The notes under the pieces are model-generated. The model was not told the DNA's origin, ran no database searches, and was given only the letters and a program-made list of their open reading frames with translations. DNA of 64,000 nt, from NCBI GenBank assembly GCA_045595365.1, contig JAZOAI010000011.1, forward strand, positions 62,001 through 126,000, written 5' to 3'. The position numbers and the translations under genes are program-made. This document shows positions 51,220 to 59,579 of this stretch, piece after piece (the stretch's first letter is position 1; each line of letters starts with the position of its first letter). The DNA is from SIG480 sp045595365. GTDB taxonomy: Bacteria > Bacillota > Clostridia > Oscillospirales > JAAYXM01.

Positions 51220-51609
51220 CTATTCAACGTCTTTTTCTTTTTTGTTCTTTTTGATATATCCTTCAACGCGATCCATAACATCGGGAACAAGCTCGACAAG
51301 GCGGTCAACTGTAGTGCTAGGGGCTTGTACCATTGGGAGAATTCTTACGTTTCCGTCTTTCACCACGAGAAAAGCCTCCGGGTTTATTGAGACGCCTGCG
51401 CCGCTTCCGCCACCGAAATTGACGCCCTCTTTTTTGCTGTCAAAATCAGAGCCACCGGAGGCGAAACCGAATGAGACTTTTGAAATCGGGATTATAGTAG
51501 TGCCGTCAGGAGTTGTAATCTGGTCGCCGATTATGGTGTTTACATCAACCATGCTGCGAAGCTTCTCCATAGTAGTTTTCATAACCTCGTTAAGTGCGTG
51601 TTCTGCCAT
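51220..51609 (-). CDS. ytfJ: GerW/YtfJ-family sporulation protein
   Basis: 129 residues. GerW family: an alpha-helical start, then TIIPISKVSFGFASGGSDF and the glycine-rich NFGGGSGAGVSINPEAFLVV, which are characteristic, ending in a charged helix. In Bacillus it is a spore germination protein needed with L-alanine. The frame opens at 51618, but the ATG at 51609 gives MAEHALNEVM with GGG upstream. It overlaps the end of the DUF2953 gene by 20 bp. Confidence 0.92.
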   Translation of the reverse strand: MAEHALNEVMKTTMEKLRSMVDVNTIIGDQITTPDGTTIIPISKVSFGFASGGSDFDSKKEGVNFGGGSGAGVSINPEAFLVVKDGNVRILPMVQAPSTTVDRLVELVPDVMDRVEGYIKKNKKEKDVE

Positions 51610-52156
51610 TTTTATCAAACCCTTTCATATTTTTTATATATTGATACACAAGATACAGCGCCAAAACTGTTATCTGCCATATGCGCAAGGATATGTTTGT
51701 ATACAAATAAATTGTGCTGCACATATTTTCGAAATCTGCATTTATTGATATTTGCTTTTTTTTGATTTTTATTCGGCTGTCAAGAAACGGAAAAATCATC
51801 CCCACACTTGCACAGGCAGCGCCATATGACATAGCAGTATTAAAAGCGTCTTCACTGCCAAGCTTTACGTCGGCAACGAGAAGGTTAACGGAAAGCATTC
51901 TGATAAGCTTCCCCATTGTTTTTGCAATAGGAGAAAGGATGCTCTTGAGTTGGCTGAAATTGCCGAAAATTTTCTTTTGATTGTCTTTGCCATCTTCTTT
52001 TTTTGAGGTTGCTTTTTTTTGAGCTTTTGGAAACTTGAATTTAAAAAAGAGAAATTTAACGCACCCTGAAAAACCGTCTCCGCTGTACTCCAGAAAAACA
52101 GAAAACCGAAGAAATAACAATATAAGTATCAAAAAAACAAATAAGGCAATAAGCAT
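51590..52156 (-). CDS. DUF2953 protein
   Basis: 188 residues. An N-terminal membrane helix (about 2-18), a charged spacer (PKAQKKATSKKEDGKDNQKK), then a helical domain with KLGSEDAFNTAMSYGAACA, the DUF2953 block. Function unknown. In spore-formers it is regularly upstream of ytfJ and downstream of scpB, as here, which suggests a link to sporulation or envelope. Confidence 0.82.
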   Translation of the reverse strand: MLIALFVFLILILLFLRFSVFLEYSGDGFSGCVKFLFFKFKFPKAQKKATSKKEDGKDNQKKIFGNFSQLKSILSPIAKTMGKLIRMLSVNLLVADVKLGSEDAFNTAMSYGAACASVGMIFPFLDSRIKIKKKQISINADFENMCSTIYLYTNISLRIWQITVLALYLVYQYIKNMKGFDKNGRTRT

Positions 52157-52170
52157 ATTATCGTTTCCTT

Positions 52171-52746
52171 TTATTCAGCGTTATCCTCCGGAAGAGAAAG
52201 CTCGTTAAAGGTAACCTGGCCATCCTCAGTATCTGCAAATTCTGGGAGTTCCGGAAGGTCGTTCAAGGTTTCCAACCCAAAGACACGCAAAAAGTCTTTT
52301 GTTGTTCTGTAAAGAATAGGCTTTCCCGGAACGTCAAGCCGCCCGGATTCTTTAATCAGCCCTTTTTCAACAAGTGATGTAATAGAGTAGGAACAGTCAA
52401 CCCCGCGGACCTGCTCGACATACGCCCGAGTTACAGGCTGACGGTAAGCAATAACCGAGAGAACCTCCAGAAGCGGAGGAGACAACCTCGGCGCGCGCTT
52501 GGTTTCCAGCGCTTTTCGTATGAAAGGAGCGTGGATTGGCGCGGAGCACATCTGGTAAGAGTTTTCAAGCTTTACTATTTTGATTCCTCTTTTGTCAAAA
52601 TCGTAATCATCGCGAAGCTTTGTTATAATTTTTTCAAGCGACGGCTCGTCCACATCCAAAATCTCGGACAGACGGGAAAGCTCAATGGGATCCCCAACTG
52701 CAAAGAGGACAGCCTCAACTGCGCGTTCTATTTCTGCTATTTCCAT
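52171..52746 (-). CDS. scpB: Segregation and condensation protein B
   Basis: 191 residues with two winged-helix domains. The family block LEVLSVIAYRQPVTRAYVEQ is visible. It binds ScpA and the SMC complex to condense and segregate chromosomes. A 12-bp gap separates it from scpA, with AAAGGAATG upstream of the ATG. Confidence 0.95.
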   Translation of the reverse strand: MEIAEIERAVEAVLFAVGDPIELSRLSEILDVDEPSLEKIITKLRDDYDFDKRGIKIVKLENSYQMCSAPIHAPFIRKALETKRAPRLSPPLLEVLSVIAYRQPVTRAYVEQVRGVDCSYSITSLVEKGLIKESGRLDVPGKPILYRTTKDFLRVFGLETLNDLPELPEFADTEDGQVTFNELSLPEDNAE

Positions 52747-52758
52747 AAAAACATTCCT

Positions 52759-53490
52759 TTATACATTTTCGTTTTTTTCTTCCGCGTTTAATGATATATC
52801 AAGCGCGTCATCTGAAGAAATACTTATTCTGTTGGTTTTACAAAGCTCAAGCACCGCGAGAAATGTCGCAACTACTTCTGAACGGGTTCTTACGCTGTCA
52901 AATAGCTCGATAAAACTTGTTTTACTGCTTGATAAGAGGCGCTTTAGTATGTATGCAACCTTCTTCCCCACAGAATAGACCTCTCTTCCGACGATTCCTG
53001 CAAAATTTGTAATTTTCGGGGGAACCTTACTCTCTGCACGTTCAAGCATTGAAAGAATTGAGAGCCGCAGGTCTGTTTTGTCGTGAGAATATTTATATGT
53101 TTTGTCGGGAGAGATTGATTCAGGCTGCTTGGTATACATATCAAGCCCGATTTCTGCGCTTGAGTTGAGCTTTCCGCTGACCTCTTTGATGCGTTGATAT
53201 TCAAGAAGCATTTCGACAAGGCGCGCTCTTGGGTCTTCTTCATCTTCAATATCATCATACTTTGGAAGAAGCATTTTGGATTTTATGTATAGAAGGTGTG
53301 CCGACATCGCAACAAACTCGCAAGTGACGGCGAGGTTTCTTTCCTGCATCTCTTCAAGAGCCTTATTATACTGCTCCAATATTTCGACTATAGGAATGTC
53401 ATAAATATTAAGTTTGTTTTTGGAGATGAGGTGAAGAAGAAGGTCCAGCGGGCCGTCAAACCCCTCCAAGTGATATGTGATTTCAGACAT
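52759..53490 (-). CDS. scpA: Segregation and condensation protein A
   Basis: Kleisin subunit of the SMC complex, 243 residues. EGFDGPLDLLLHLISKNKLNIYDIPI at the N terminus (residues 8 onward) is the SMC-head-binding region, and the C-terminal winged helix ends near IVSISSDDALDIS. AAAGGAATC precedes the ATG. It is followed by scpB and preceded by the site-2 protease gene, a conserved arrangement in Clostridia. Confidence 0.95.
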   Translation of the reverse strand: MSEITYHLEGFDGPLDLLLHLISKNKLNIYDIPIVEILEQYNKALEEMQERNLAVTCEFVAMSAHLLYIKSKMLLPKYDDIEDEEDPRARLVEMLLEYQRIKEVSGKLNSSAEIGLDMYTKQPESISPDKTYKYSHDKTDLRLSILSMLERAESKVPPKITNFAGIVGREVYSVGKKVAYILKRLLSSSKTSFIELFDSVRTRSEVVATFLAVLELCKTNRISISSDDALDISLNAEEKNENV

Positions 53491-53505
53491 TTTAAAGATT
53501 CCTTT

Positions 53506-54174
53506 TTATGTAATAATAAGAGTCGCTAATCCGCTTAATGCATCAAACAGCCACCCACGCGCACTTGTGAGAAAAGAATTGAAATATGGTATATTTATGA
53601 GAATAATCAGAATCAGCATACCATAACGCTCATAATTTAAAATGAACCGGTATGCACCGGCAGGCAGAAAGGAAAAAAGAATTTTTGAACCGTCAAGCGG
53701 AGGAATCGGTAATAAATTGAAAACTGCAAGACCGACATTCAAAATTGCAAAAATCAGAAAGAACTCAACAATCACTAAATAAGCAGAAACAAAAAGAGAG
53801 TTTTCAGACGGAACAAAAAACAAAATGCCGCGAGCGAGAAGTAATCCAAGAAATGCCATTACAATATTTGAGAGCGGCCCTGCCAGCGAAACGAGAAAGA
53901 CACCAAGCCTCTTATTCTTGAAATAATAGGGGCTTATGGGAACCGGCTTCGCCCAGCCAAATCCGAAGAAAATCATACAGACAACGCCGAGAATGTCGAT
54001 GTGTTTTAAGGGGTTGAGCGAAAGCCTGTTATTGTCGTGGGCAGTGCTGTCACCAAGGAGATATGCTACATATCCGTGCGAAACTTCGTGGAAAACAATT
54101 GCGAGAAGTGCCGCGGGAATTATGAGCCAATTATCCCCCCGGAATAAAGCGGAAATTCTTTCAAGAATGTGCAA
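53506..54174 (-). CDS. Site-2 protease family (M50) membrane protein
   Basis: 222 residues with five to six membrane helices. The metalloprotease HExxH is in VFHEVSHGY and the second zinc/aspartate motif in NLLPIPPLDGSKI. Site-2 proteases cut membrane-embedded substrates; the compact, PDZ-less form is typical upstream of scpAB. The frame is open from a GTG at 54207, but GGAGG lies 9 bp before a TTG at 54174, which starts MHILERISALF; I prefer that TTG. Confidence 0.88.
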   Translation of the reverse strand: MHILERISALFRGDNWLIIPAALLAIVFHEVSHGYVAYLLGDSTAHDNNRLSLNPLKHIDILGVVCMIFFGFGWAKPVPISPYYFKNKRLGVFLVSLAGPLSNIVMAFLGLLLARGILFFVPSENSLFVSAYLVIVEFFLIFAILNVGLAVFNLLPIPPLDGSKILFSFLPAGAYRFILNYERYGMLILIILINIPYFNSFLTSARGWLFDALSGLATLIIT

Positions 54175-54302
54175 CTTATGAATCCTCCGGAATTTATACA
54201 ATTTCACAGATAGATTATATCAAATTTTATCAAAAAAAACAAGCGATATTGAAAAGAGGGATTAAATTATTTTAACTGCTTGTACGCAAAAAATATATTT
54301 TC

Positions 54303-54331
54303 TTGTAAAAATCAGGAAAAAGTGATATAAT
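54303..54331 (+). promoter_or_regulatory. Promoter of the flavin reductase-like gene
   Basis: TTGTAA at 54303-54308 and TATAAT at 54326-54331 with 17-bp spacing and a TG extension (54323-54324). Confidence 0.78.
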
Positions 54332-54360
54332 TTATATAAATCTTTAAAGGGGTGAATTAT

Positions 54361-54870
54361 TTGAATAGTTTTAAAACTATCAATGCTCACGAATTATCAG
54401 ATAACGTGTTTGGACTCTTAGACAAAGATTGGGCGCTTATCGCTGCTGGAAATAAGGATTCCTACAATATGATGACGGCATCCTGGGGCGGTTTCGGATG
54501 CTTATGGGGAAAGGATGTGTGCTTTGTTGTTATTCGCCGGAGCAGGCATACGTTTGAATTCGTTGAAAAGAGCGAGACCCTGTCTTTGAACTTTTTTGAC
54601 GAAAACTACCGTGATGTCCTCACAATATGCGGAAAAAAGAGCGGCCGCGATATTGATAAGATGAAAGACGTTCCCCTCTCTCCTTTTTCATTTGAAGATA
54701 GAGGGATTGCGTTTGATGAAGCGCGGCTTGTTATGAACTGCAAGAAGCTCGCTGCATTTGATGCCCGGGAATTTGACTTTATTGACAAATCTGTTATGAA
54801 GTTTTATGAAGATGATGACTATCATAAGCTTTACATATGCGAACTCAAAGAAATTTTAATTAAAGAATAA
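54361..54870 (+). CDS. Flavin reductase-like domain protein
   Basis: 169 residues with the FMN-binding split-barrel pattern (TASWGGFGCLWGKDVCFVVIR, GKKSGRDIDK). It probably binds FMN; electron donor and partner unknown. AAGGGGTG (54347-54354) sits next to a GTG at 54352 and 6-7 bp before a TTG at 54361; spacing favours TTG. The next gene starts 20 bp later with its own GAAAGGAAG. Confidence 0.82.
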   Translation: MNSFKTINAHELSDNVFGLLDKDWALIAAGNKDSYNMMTASWGGFGCLWGKDVCFVVIRRSRHTFEFVEKSETLSLNFFDENYRDVLTICGKKSGRDIDKMKDVPLSPFSFEDRGIAFDEARLVMNCKKLAAFDAREFDFIDKSVMKFYEDDDYHKLYICELKEILIKE

Positions 54871-54890
54871 TTTTTGAAAGGAAGTTTAAA

Positions 54891-55610
54891 ATGAAAGCAA
54901 TAGTTTTAGCTGCCGGCAAAGGCAAGCGTCTTCAGAGCGAAAAGTTCAATGCTCCGAAGGTAATGCGAGAGGCAAACGGCCGCGCGCTCCTGTCGTATGT
55001 TCTCGAAAACATCAGCTTTATTCCGCAGGAAGATACGGTTATTGTTGTCGGATATATGCGCGAGAAGGTTATAGAAAAAACAACAGGAAGCTATATCTTT
55101 GCAACTCAGGAGGAGCAGCTCGGAACGGGCCATGCTGTCGCATCCGCGCGTGAAAGCTTAGAAGGATACGATGGGCCTGTGCTTGTTCTCTACGGCGATA
55201 TGCCGATGCTTAAGCGTGAAACTTATGAGGCGATGGTTCGCTCTCACACCGAAAGCGGCGCAGACTGCACCATACTCACAGCGATTTCCGACTCCCCTCT
55301 TGCATACGGAAGAATGATCAGAGAAAACGGGAAAATCGTTGATATTGTTGAGCAAAAGGACTGTAATGCCGAGCAGCTTAACATCAAAGAATTGAATGTT
55401 GGTGTGTATGTATTCAACTCAAAAGATCTCTTCGAAAACCTTTCAAAGCTTAAAAACGACAATGCACAGGGAGAATACTACCTCACTGACGTTCCGAAGC
55501 TTTTTATTGCCCAAGGCAAAAAGGTGGAAGCATACACAATCGGAGATACCTGCGAGATTTACGGCGTAAACACCGTTGAGGATCTTGCGTTTTGTGAAAA
55601 AAATCTTTAA
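54891..55610 (+). CDS. Sugar nucleotidyltransferase, GlmU N-domain type (single domain)
   Basis: 239 residues. It begins VLAAGKGKRLQSE, matching the GlmU uridylyltransferase loop LAAGxGTRM, followed by QLGTGHAV and LYGDMPML. GEYYLTDV completes the GlmU pattern. Full GlmU is about 450 residues with a C-terminal acetyltransferase beta-helix, which is absent here. It therefore makes a UDP- or other NDP-sugar (UDP-GlcNAc if specificity is kept) but cannot acetylate glucosamine 1-phosphate. Terminator downstream. Confidence 0.88.
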   Translation: MKAIVLAAGKGKRLQSEKFNAPKVMREANGRALLSYVLENISFIPQEDTVIVVGYMREKVIEKTTGSYIFATQEEQLGTGHAVASARESLEGYDGPVLVLYGDMPMLKRETYEAMVRSHTESGADCTILTAISDSPLAYGRMIRENGKIVDIVEQKDCNAEQLNIKELNVGVYVFNSKDLFENLSKLKNDNAQGEYYLTDVPKLFIAQGKKVEAYTIGDTCEIYGVNTVEDLAFCEKNL

Positions 55611-55623
55611 TTCAAAAAAATTT

Positions 55624-55662
55624 AACCGGGGCGATGAGAAAAACTCATCGCCCCGGTTTTTT
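55624..55662. terminator. Bidirectional terminator
   Basis: A 15-bp perfect stem, AACCGGGGCGATGAG with CTCATCGCCCCGGTT, loop AAAAA, then TTTT. It separates the nucleotidyltransferase gene from convergent spoIVA, whose stop is at 55661. Confidence 0.93.
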
Positions 55663-57133
55663 ATAGAATAATGCATATTAAGCCGCTGCAGGTTTCGTTT
55701 GTTATTCGCTCAATGGTCTCTTTGAGCTTCATTCTTGCATCCTGAGGCATTTTGTAAAGCTTATTATGTAAGCCTTCGTTGACGAGATCATGGAGAGATT
55801 TTCCGAATATGTTTGATTCCCATATTTTTTCGGGCGCATCCTCAAACTCCTTCAGCATACAGACGACGAGTTCTTCGGATTGTTTTTCGCTTCCTACAAT
55901 CGGCGCAACCTCTGTTGTTATATCGGCACGAAGCATATGGATAGAAGGTGCGCTTGCGCGGAGGCGGACACCGTAACGCCCTCCCTGCTTCACAATTTCG
56001 GGCTGTTCGAGGCTAAGTTCTTCTGTTGTAGGCATAACAATGCCATATCCCGTCTCTCTGACCTGCTCGAGGGCTTCTGATACGCGCATATATTCTCGGT
56101 TAACCTCAGAAAGACTTTGAAGAAGCGGAAGAAGGTCGCCGTCGTCCTTGATTTCAAATCCTGTCTGCTTGCTTAAAATGTCGTAGAAAATTGTTTGGGG
56201 AAGCACGACTTTTGCTTCAATCTCCCCTGTCCCGAGGTTTATCGAAGAAATTGTTACATCATTCAATAAAGTGCATTGTTTTATATCATCAGCAAATGTG
56301 TCAATATCGCGAATTTTTTCAATGTTGTTTGCTCCGTCAAGAACTGCGGAGTATAATTCGTTTTTTACAGGATGATTTTGAGGAAGAGTATCAAACCATG
56401 GCGGCAAAAAAATATCAACCTGAGAAATTGGGAATTCATATAAAATGCCTTTGATTATATTGCGTATTTCAGGCTCACTTGCAGTCATACAATTTACCGG
56501 GATGCAGGTGACGTTGTGTTTTTCTGAAATTTCGCTTGCTATGCCCCTTGCTTCTTCGCCGTGCGGGTTTGCAGAGTTGAGGATTACTATAAATGGCTTT
56601 CCTATTTTTTGCAACTCATCAATAACGCGCTCTTCTGCATCAACATAATCTTTTCTGGGAATGTCGGTAACGCTTCCGTCTGTTGTAACAACAAGCCCTA
56701 TTGTTGAATGTTCGTCAATTACTTTATGTGTTCCGATTTCTGCGGCGTCGGTCATAGGAATTTCGTGGTCAAACCACGGTGTTGTAACCATTCGAGGTGA
56801 ACCATCTTCCGTCAGTCCCAGTGCGCCGTTTACCATATACCCCACGCAGTCAATCATACGCACATTAAAGCTTGAATTTCCGTCAACAGATACGCTCACG
56901 GCCTCTTCCGGGACAAATTTTGGTTCAGCCGTCATTATTGTCTTTCCCGATCCGCTCTGAGGAAGCTCATCCTGAGCGCGCTCTTTGCTGTATATATTTT
57001 CAATATTCGGGATAACCAACGTTTCCATAAAACGTTTTATAAAAGTTGATTTGCCTGTTCGCACCGGTCCTACCACTCCGATGTATATATCGCCCTGCGT
57101 GCGACGGGAAATATCAGTATAGATATTTTCCAC
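55661..57133 (-). CDS. spoIVA: Stage IV sporulation protein A
   Basis: 490-residue ATPase that polymerises on the forespore as the base of the spore coat. Walker A is GPVRTGKST (about 20-28), and the family motifs MIDCVGYMVNGALG and TTDGSVTDIPR follow. The middle and C-terminal domains are full length, ending CSGLICIIL. GAGGAGGAATG lies before the ATG. The gene is monocistronic. I could not match a mother-cell sigma-E promoter with confidence. Confidence 0.96.
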   Translation of the reverse strand: MENIYTDISRRTQGDIYIGVVGPVRTGKSTFIKRFMETLVIPNIENIYSKERAQDELPQSGSGKTIMTAEPKFVPEEAVSVSVDGNSSFNVRMIDCVGYMVNGALGLTEDGSPRMVTTPWFDHEIPMTDAAEIGTHKVIDEHSTIGLVVTTDGSVTDIPRKDYVDAEERVIDELQKIGKPFIVILNSANPHGEEARGIASEISEKHNVTCIPVNCMTASEPEIRNIIKGILYEFPISQVDIFLPPWFDTLPQNHPVKNELYSAVLDGANNIEKIRDIDTFADDIKQCTLLNDVTISSINLGTGEIEAKVVLPQTIFYDILSKQTGFEIKDDGDLLPLLQSLSEVNREYMRVSEALEQVRETGYGIVMPTTEELSLEQPEIVKQGGRYGVRLRASAPSIHMLRADITTEVAPIVGSEKQSEELVVCMLKEFEDAPEKIWESNIFGKSLHDLVNEGLHNKLYKMPQDARMKLKETIERITNETCSGLICIIL

Positions 57134-57265
57134 AAAACATTCCTCCTCTTTTCTCTTTTAACATTGCCATTACAATATATTTTAGGAATGTCCGAATTAT
57201 GCAATCAAAAAGAATATATCTTAAAAACAGGAAGAAAAATATTTTTTCTTTTCCAAAAATTTTTG

Positions 57266-57294
57266 TTGATTTATTTGTGATAAAGCGGTATTCT
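57266..57294 (+). promoter_or_regulatory. Promoter of the DUF1292 gene
   Basis: TTGATT at 57266-57271 and TATTCT at 57289-57294 with 17-bp spacing, 23 bp before the start codon. Confidence 0.68.
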
Positions 57295-57316
57295 ATAAAT
57301 AAGGAGTGTGATTACT

Positions 57317-57601
57317 ATGGAAAATAAATTCGGAGCAGATATTATTACTCTTACAGACGAGGATAATAATGAATATGAGTTTGAGCATATTGACACAATA
57401 GAGATGAACTCTAAAATGTACCTTGCATTTACCGAGGTAGAGTCCTCTGATGAAAACAGTGCGGCTGAAATAATTATCCTTCGTCTTGAAACGGATGAAA
57501 ACGGAGAAGAAATGCTTGTTACCGTTGATGATGAAGCGGAGCTTGAAGCTGCATATGAGGCTTTTATGGAAGAAGCTCTTGAGGAAGATGACGAAGAATA
57601 G
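57317..57601 (+). CDS. DUF1292 protein (YrzB-like)
   Basis: 94 residues, very acidic, with about one third Glu and Asp. ITLTDEDNNEYEFEHIDTIE is the DUF1292 beta-strand pattern. YrzB of Bacillus is of unknown function. AAGGAG at 57300-57305 is next to a GTG at 57308; the ATG at 57317 is at better distance. It lies just before the 6S-like RNA. Confidence 0.85.
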   Translation: MENKFGADIITLTDEDNNEYEFEHIDTIEMNSKMYLAFTEVESSDENSAAEIIILRLETDENGEEMLVTVDDEAELEAAYEAFMEEALEEDDEE

Positions 57602-57614
57602 GACACGCAGTTTA

Positions 57615-57643
57615 TTGCACACTTTTCGTCGGCATAGTATAAT
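57615..57643 (+). promoter_or_regulatory. Promoter of the 6S-like RNA
   Basis: TTGCAC at 57615-57620 and TATAAT at 57638-57643 with 17-bp spacing. Confidence 0.75.
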
Positions 57644-57649
57644 AATATA

Positions 57650-57838
57650 AACAAGGTAGGTATTCACCCTGCTCTGTTTGTGATGTATTCTTTTAAACCC
57701 ACATTTATACACCGGGATTCCGCGTTCCCGTGTCGATAGCAGGCCTCCCGATGTGCCTTTTGCGCGTTGGACGTTGGAAGCATATGAAGCACGGGATAGG
57801 TAACCCACCTGCAATTGTGCAGGTTATAAACGGATGCA
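57650..57838 (+). ncRNA. ssrS: Probable 6S RNA
   Basis: About 190 nt without an open frame, starting right after a good promoter. The 5' and 3' parts can pair as the closing stem (GGTAGGT near 57656 with ACCCACC near 57806, one mismatch), leaving a long, interrupted rod as in 6S RNA. The internal CGGGATTCCGCGTTCCCG segment is also compatible. 6S RNA sequesters housekeeping RNA polymerase in stationary phase. Placement before the tcdA-type gene fits Clostridia. Identification rests on recollection of the family, not on a covariance search. Confidence 0.6.
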
Positions 57839-57863
57839 CACGGCAGTTGCGGGGGAAATTTTT

Positions 57864-58550
57864 ATGGATTTGAAATTTTCTCGCCTTTCGGCATTAATAG
57901 GAGAGGAAAAGCTGTCCTCCCTTTCTCAAAAACATATAATGATTTTTGGCCTGGGTGGAGTCGGCGGATACGCTGCAGAGGCTGTTGCCCGCTCAGGGGT
58001 CGGAAAGCTCACGCTCGTTGATTTTGACACGGTAAACGAAACAAACATAAACCGTCAGTTATGTGCAACAAAAAGCACAATCGGCAAAAGCAAGGTCAGC
58101 GTTATCGCCGCGCGGCTTCTTGATATAAACCCCGATATTGAAATAATACATAAGGAAAAACGATATACTTCAGAAACGCGCGATGAGTTTTTTGAAGAGA
58201 CTCCCGATTATATTATTGATGCAATAGATTGTGTAACCGACAAGATTGACCTGATTGTTGAAGCTAAAAAACGAGAAATTCCGATAATATCCGCTATGGG
58301 TGCCGGAAACAAGCTTTGCGCGGAAGCTTTTAAGGTTTCCGATATTTCAAAAACCTCCGTTTGCCCACTTGCGAAGATTATGCGGAAGGAGCTTGGGAAA
58401 CGCGGAGTTAAACATCTTAAAGTCGTCTATTCCGAAGAGTTGCCGGTTGTCAAACACCGCTCCCCCGCAAGTGCTGTCTGGGTTGTCGGAACGGCAGGGC
58501 TTATGCTCGGCGGCGAGGTTATTCGAGATTTAATAAAGGAAGCGGATTAA
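57864..58550 (+). CDS. tcdA: tRNA threonylcarbamoyladenosine dehydratase
   Basis: 228-residue ThiF/E1-like enzyme that cyclises t6A37 to ct6A. The ATP-binding loop is GLGGVGGYAAE, followed by DFDTVNETNINRQL (the ThiF arginine finger). GTAGLMLGGEVIRDL is the family C-terminal block. The frame opens at 57834 inside the 6S-like RNA; the ATG at 57864 behind GGGGGAA is preferred. Together with mtaB and ttcA in this window it belongs to the anticodon-loop tRNA-modification set. Confidence 0.92.
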   Translation: MDLKFSRLSALIGEEKLSSLSQKHIMIFGLGGVGGYAAEAVARSGVGKLTLVDFDTVNETNINRQLCATKSTIGKSKVSVIAARLLDINPDIEIIHKEKRYTSETRDEFFEETPDYIIDAIDCVTDKIDLIVEAKKREIPIISAMGAGNKLCAEAFKVSDISKTSVCPLAKIMRKELGKRGVKHLKVVYSEELPVVKHRSPASAVWVVGTAGLMLGGEVIRDLIKEAD

Positions 58551-58580
58551 GACTATACTCAATCTGCTTCCTTTGTTTTT
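58536..58580. terminator. Bidirectional terminator overlapping the tcdA and ttcA ends
   Basis: AAAGGAAGCGGATT (58536-58549) pairs with AATCTGCTTCCTTT (58561-58574) with one G-T, then TTTTTT. The left arm covers the tcdA stop and the loop/right arm the end of the convergent ttcA. Confidence 0.85.
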
Positions 58581-59320
58581 TCTCTTGCCGTTCTTCTCGG
58601 ATCGGAATCGAGCTTTTCCCACCCTTGAAGCGGCAGGCGCTGCATTGAATTAAATATTTTCGTTGAATACCCCGGATATTCTTTATTCATTTTCAAAACG
58701 AATTCTTTGATTTCCTGGCGCTTTGTGTTCCCGTCCGCAGGGCACGGGCTTTTTACAACCGGAAGGTCAAGCCTTCTTGTGACGCTTCGGATGAGTTTTT
58801 CGTCTGCATATAAAAGCGGCCGGATTTGCAAGAGCCCCTTTCTGTCGAGGTGCGTGACAGGAGAAAAACAAGATATCCTCCCCTCAAATATCTGTGACAT
58901 TAAGAACGTTTCAACTGCATCGTCAAAATTGTGGCCCAATGCAATCTTATTGCAACCAAGCCGCAAAGCTTCATCGTGAAGCATTCCCCTCCGCATCTTT
59001 GCACAGAGTGAACAAGGGTTTTCTTCCTTCCTTATATCAAAAATTATTTCGAATATATTGCTTTCTAAAAGAGAATATTCGATTTTATGACGCGCACAAA
59101 GCTCTTTTATTTGCGAAAAATCGCTTTTGCCCGGGGCTGGGTCCACCGTAATGGCTTTTATTTCGAAATCTTTCGGATAAAACCGGCGAAGCTCGGAAAG
59201 TGCGAGAAGCGTGATGAGAGAATCCTTCCCTCCCGAAACTCCTACACCTATAATATCGCCATTTTCTATCATTTTGTATTCTGCAATGCACTTTCTGACA
59301 AGACTTAATATCCTTTGCAT
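58559..59320 (-). CDS. ttcA: TtcA-like tRNA 2-thiocytidine synthetase
   Basis: 253-residue PP-loop ATPase. The PP-loop is SGGKDS (residues about 29-34), and the CSLC pair in NPCSLCAKMRRG is the iron-sulphur site. LGHNFDDAVETFLMS is the TtcA/TilS-like helix. It thiolates C32 in certain tRNAs or acts on related substrates. The frame opens at 59374, but GGAGG points to the ATG at 59320. Confidence 0.88.
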   Translation of the reverse strand: MQRILSLVRKCIAEYKMIENGDIIGVGVSGGKDSLITLLALSELRRFYPKDFEIKAITVDPAPGKSDFSQIKELCARHKIEYSLLESNIFEIIFDIRKEENPCSLCAKMRRGMLHDEALRLGCNKIALGHNFDDAVETFLMSQIFEGRISCFSPVTHLDRKGLLQIRPLLYADEKLIRSVTRRLDLPVVKSPCPADGNTKRQEIKEFVLKMNKEYPGYSTKIFNSMQRLPLQGWEKLDSDPRRTAREKTKEAD

Positions 59321-59434
59321 GAAAATTTCCTCCGAAAATTTTAATTTGCGTTGTGAGAATTCGGGAGCATTCAAGAGAAAAAGAGAGGTTTTGAGAGTTT
59401 GTAAAATATAAATTTAAAAAATCAAAAATAGGTG

Positions 59435-59463
59435 TTGACTTTTTACTCCAAAAAGTGTAAGAT
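59435..59463 (+). promoter_or_regulatory. Promoter of rplM-rpsI
   Basis: TTGACT at 59435-59440 and TAAGAT at 59458-59463 with 17-bp spacing, about 115 bp before rplM. Confidence 0.75.
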
Positions 59464-59469
59464 TGTAAT

Positions 59470-59575
59470 GCTCGTAATAGATTATATACTAAGTAACGTA
59501 AAAAGGGAATGTTTTTTTACATTCTTTTTTCACGGTACTTAGAAATTCGTTACGAAGAATAATTATTGGAGGGCA
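59470..59575 (+). promoter_or_regulatory. rplM leader (probable L13-type)
   Basis: A leader of about 105 nt in which CTAAGTAACGT (about 59489) can pair with ACGGTACTTAG (about 59532) around an internal hairpin. The hairpin GAATGT/ACATTC is followed by TTTTTT (terminator). L13 leaders with autoregulation by L13 are known in Firmicutes. Confidence 0.6.
59501..59530 (+). terminator. Terminator-like hairpin in the rplM leader
   Basis: AAAAGGGAATGT pairs with ACATTCTTTTTT (with G-T pairs) around a 6-T loop, the T-run itself being the right arm. It lies before the first gene, so it is an attenuator rather than an end. Confidence 0.7.
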
Positions 59576-59579
59576 TAAA

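Noticed and set aside
57134..57200. Sigma-E promoter for spoIVA
   Set aside because: An AT-rich stretch with ATATATT is present, but no convincing -10 at proper spacing.
57293..57814. Minus-strand frame opposite DUF1292 and the 6S-like RNA
   Set aside because: No ribosome-binding site, basic low-complexity content, and it covers an RNA gene and a family-matching acidic protein.
58707..59308. Several overlapping plus-strand frames opposite ttcA
   Set aside because: Shadows of ttcA; no ribosome-binding sites and no family features.
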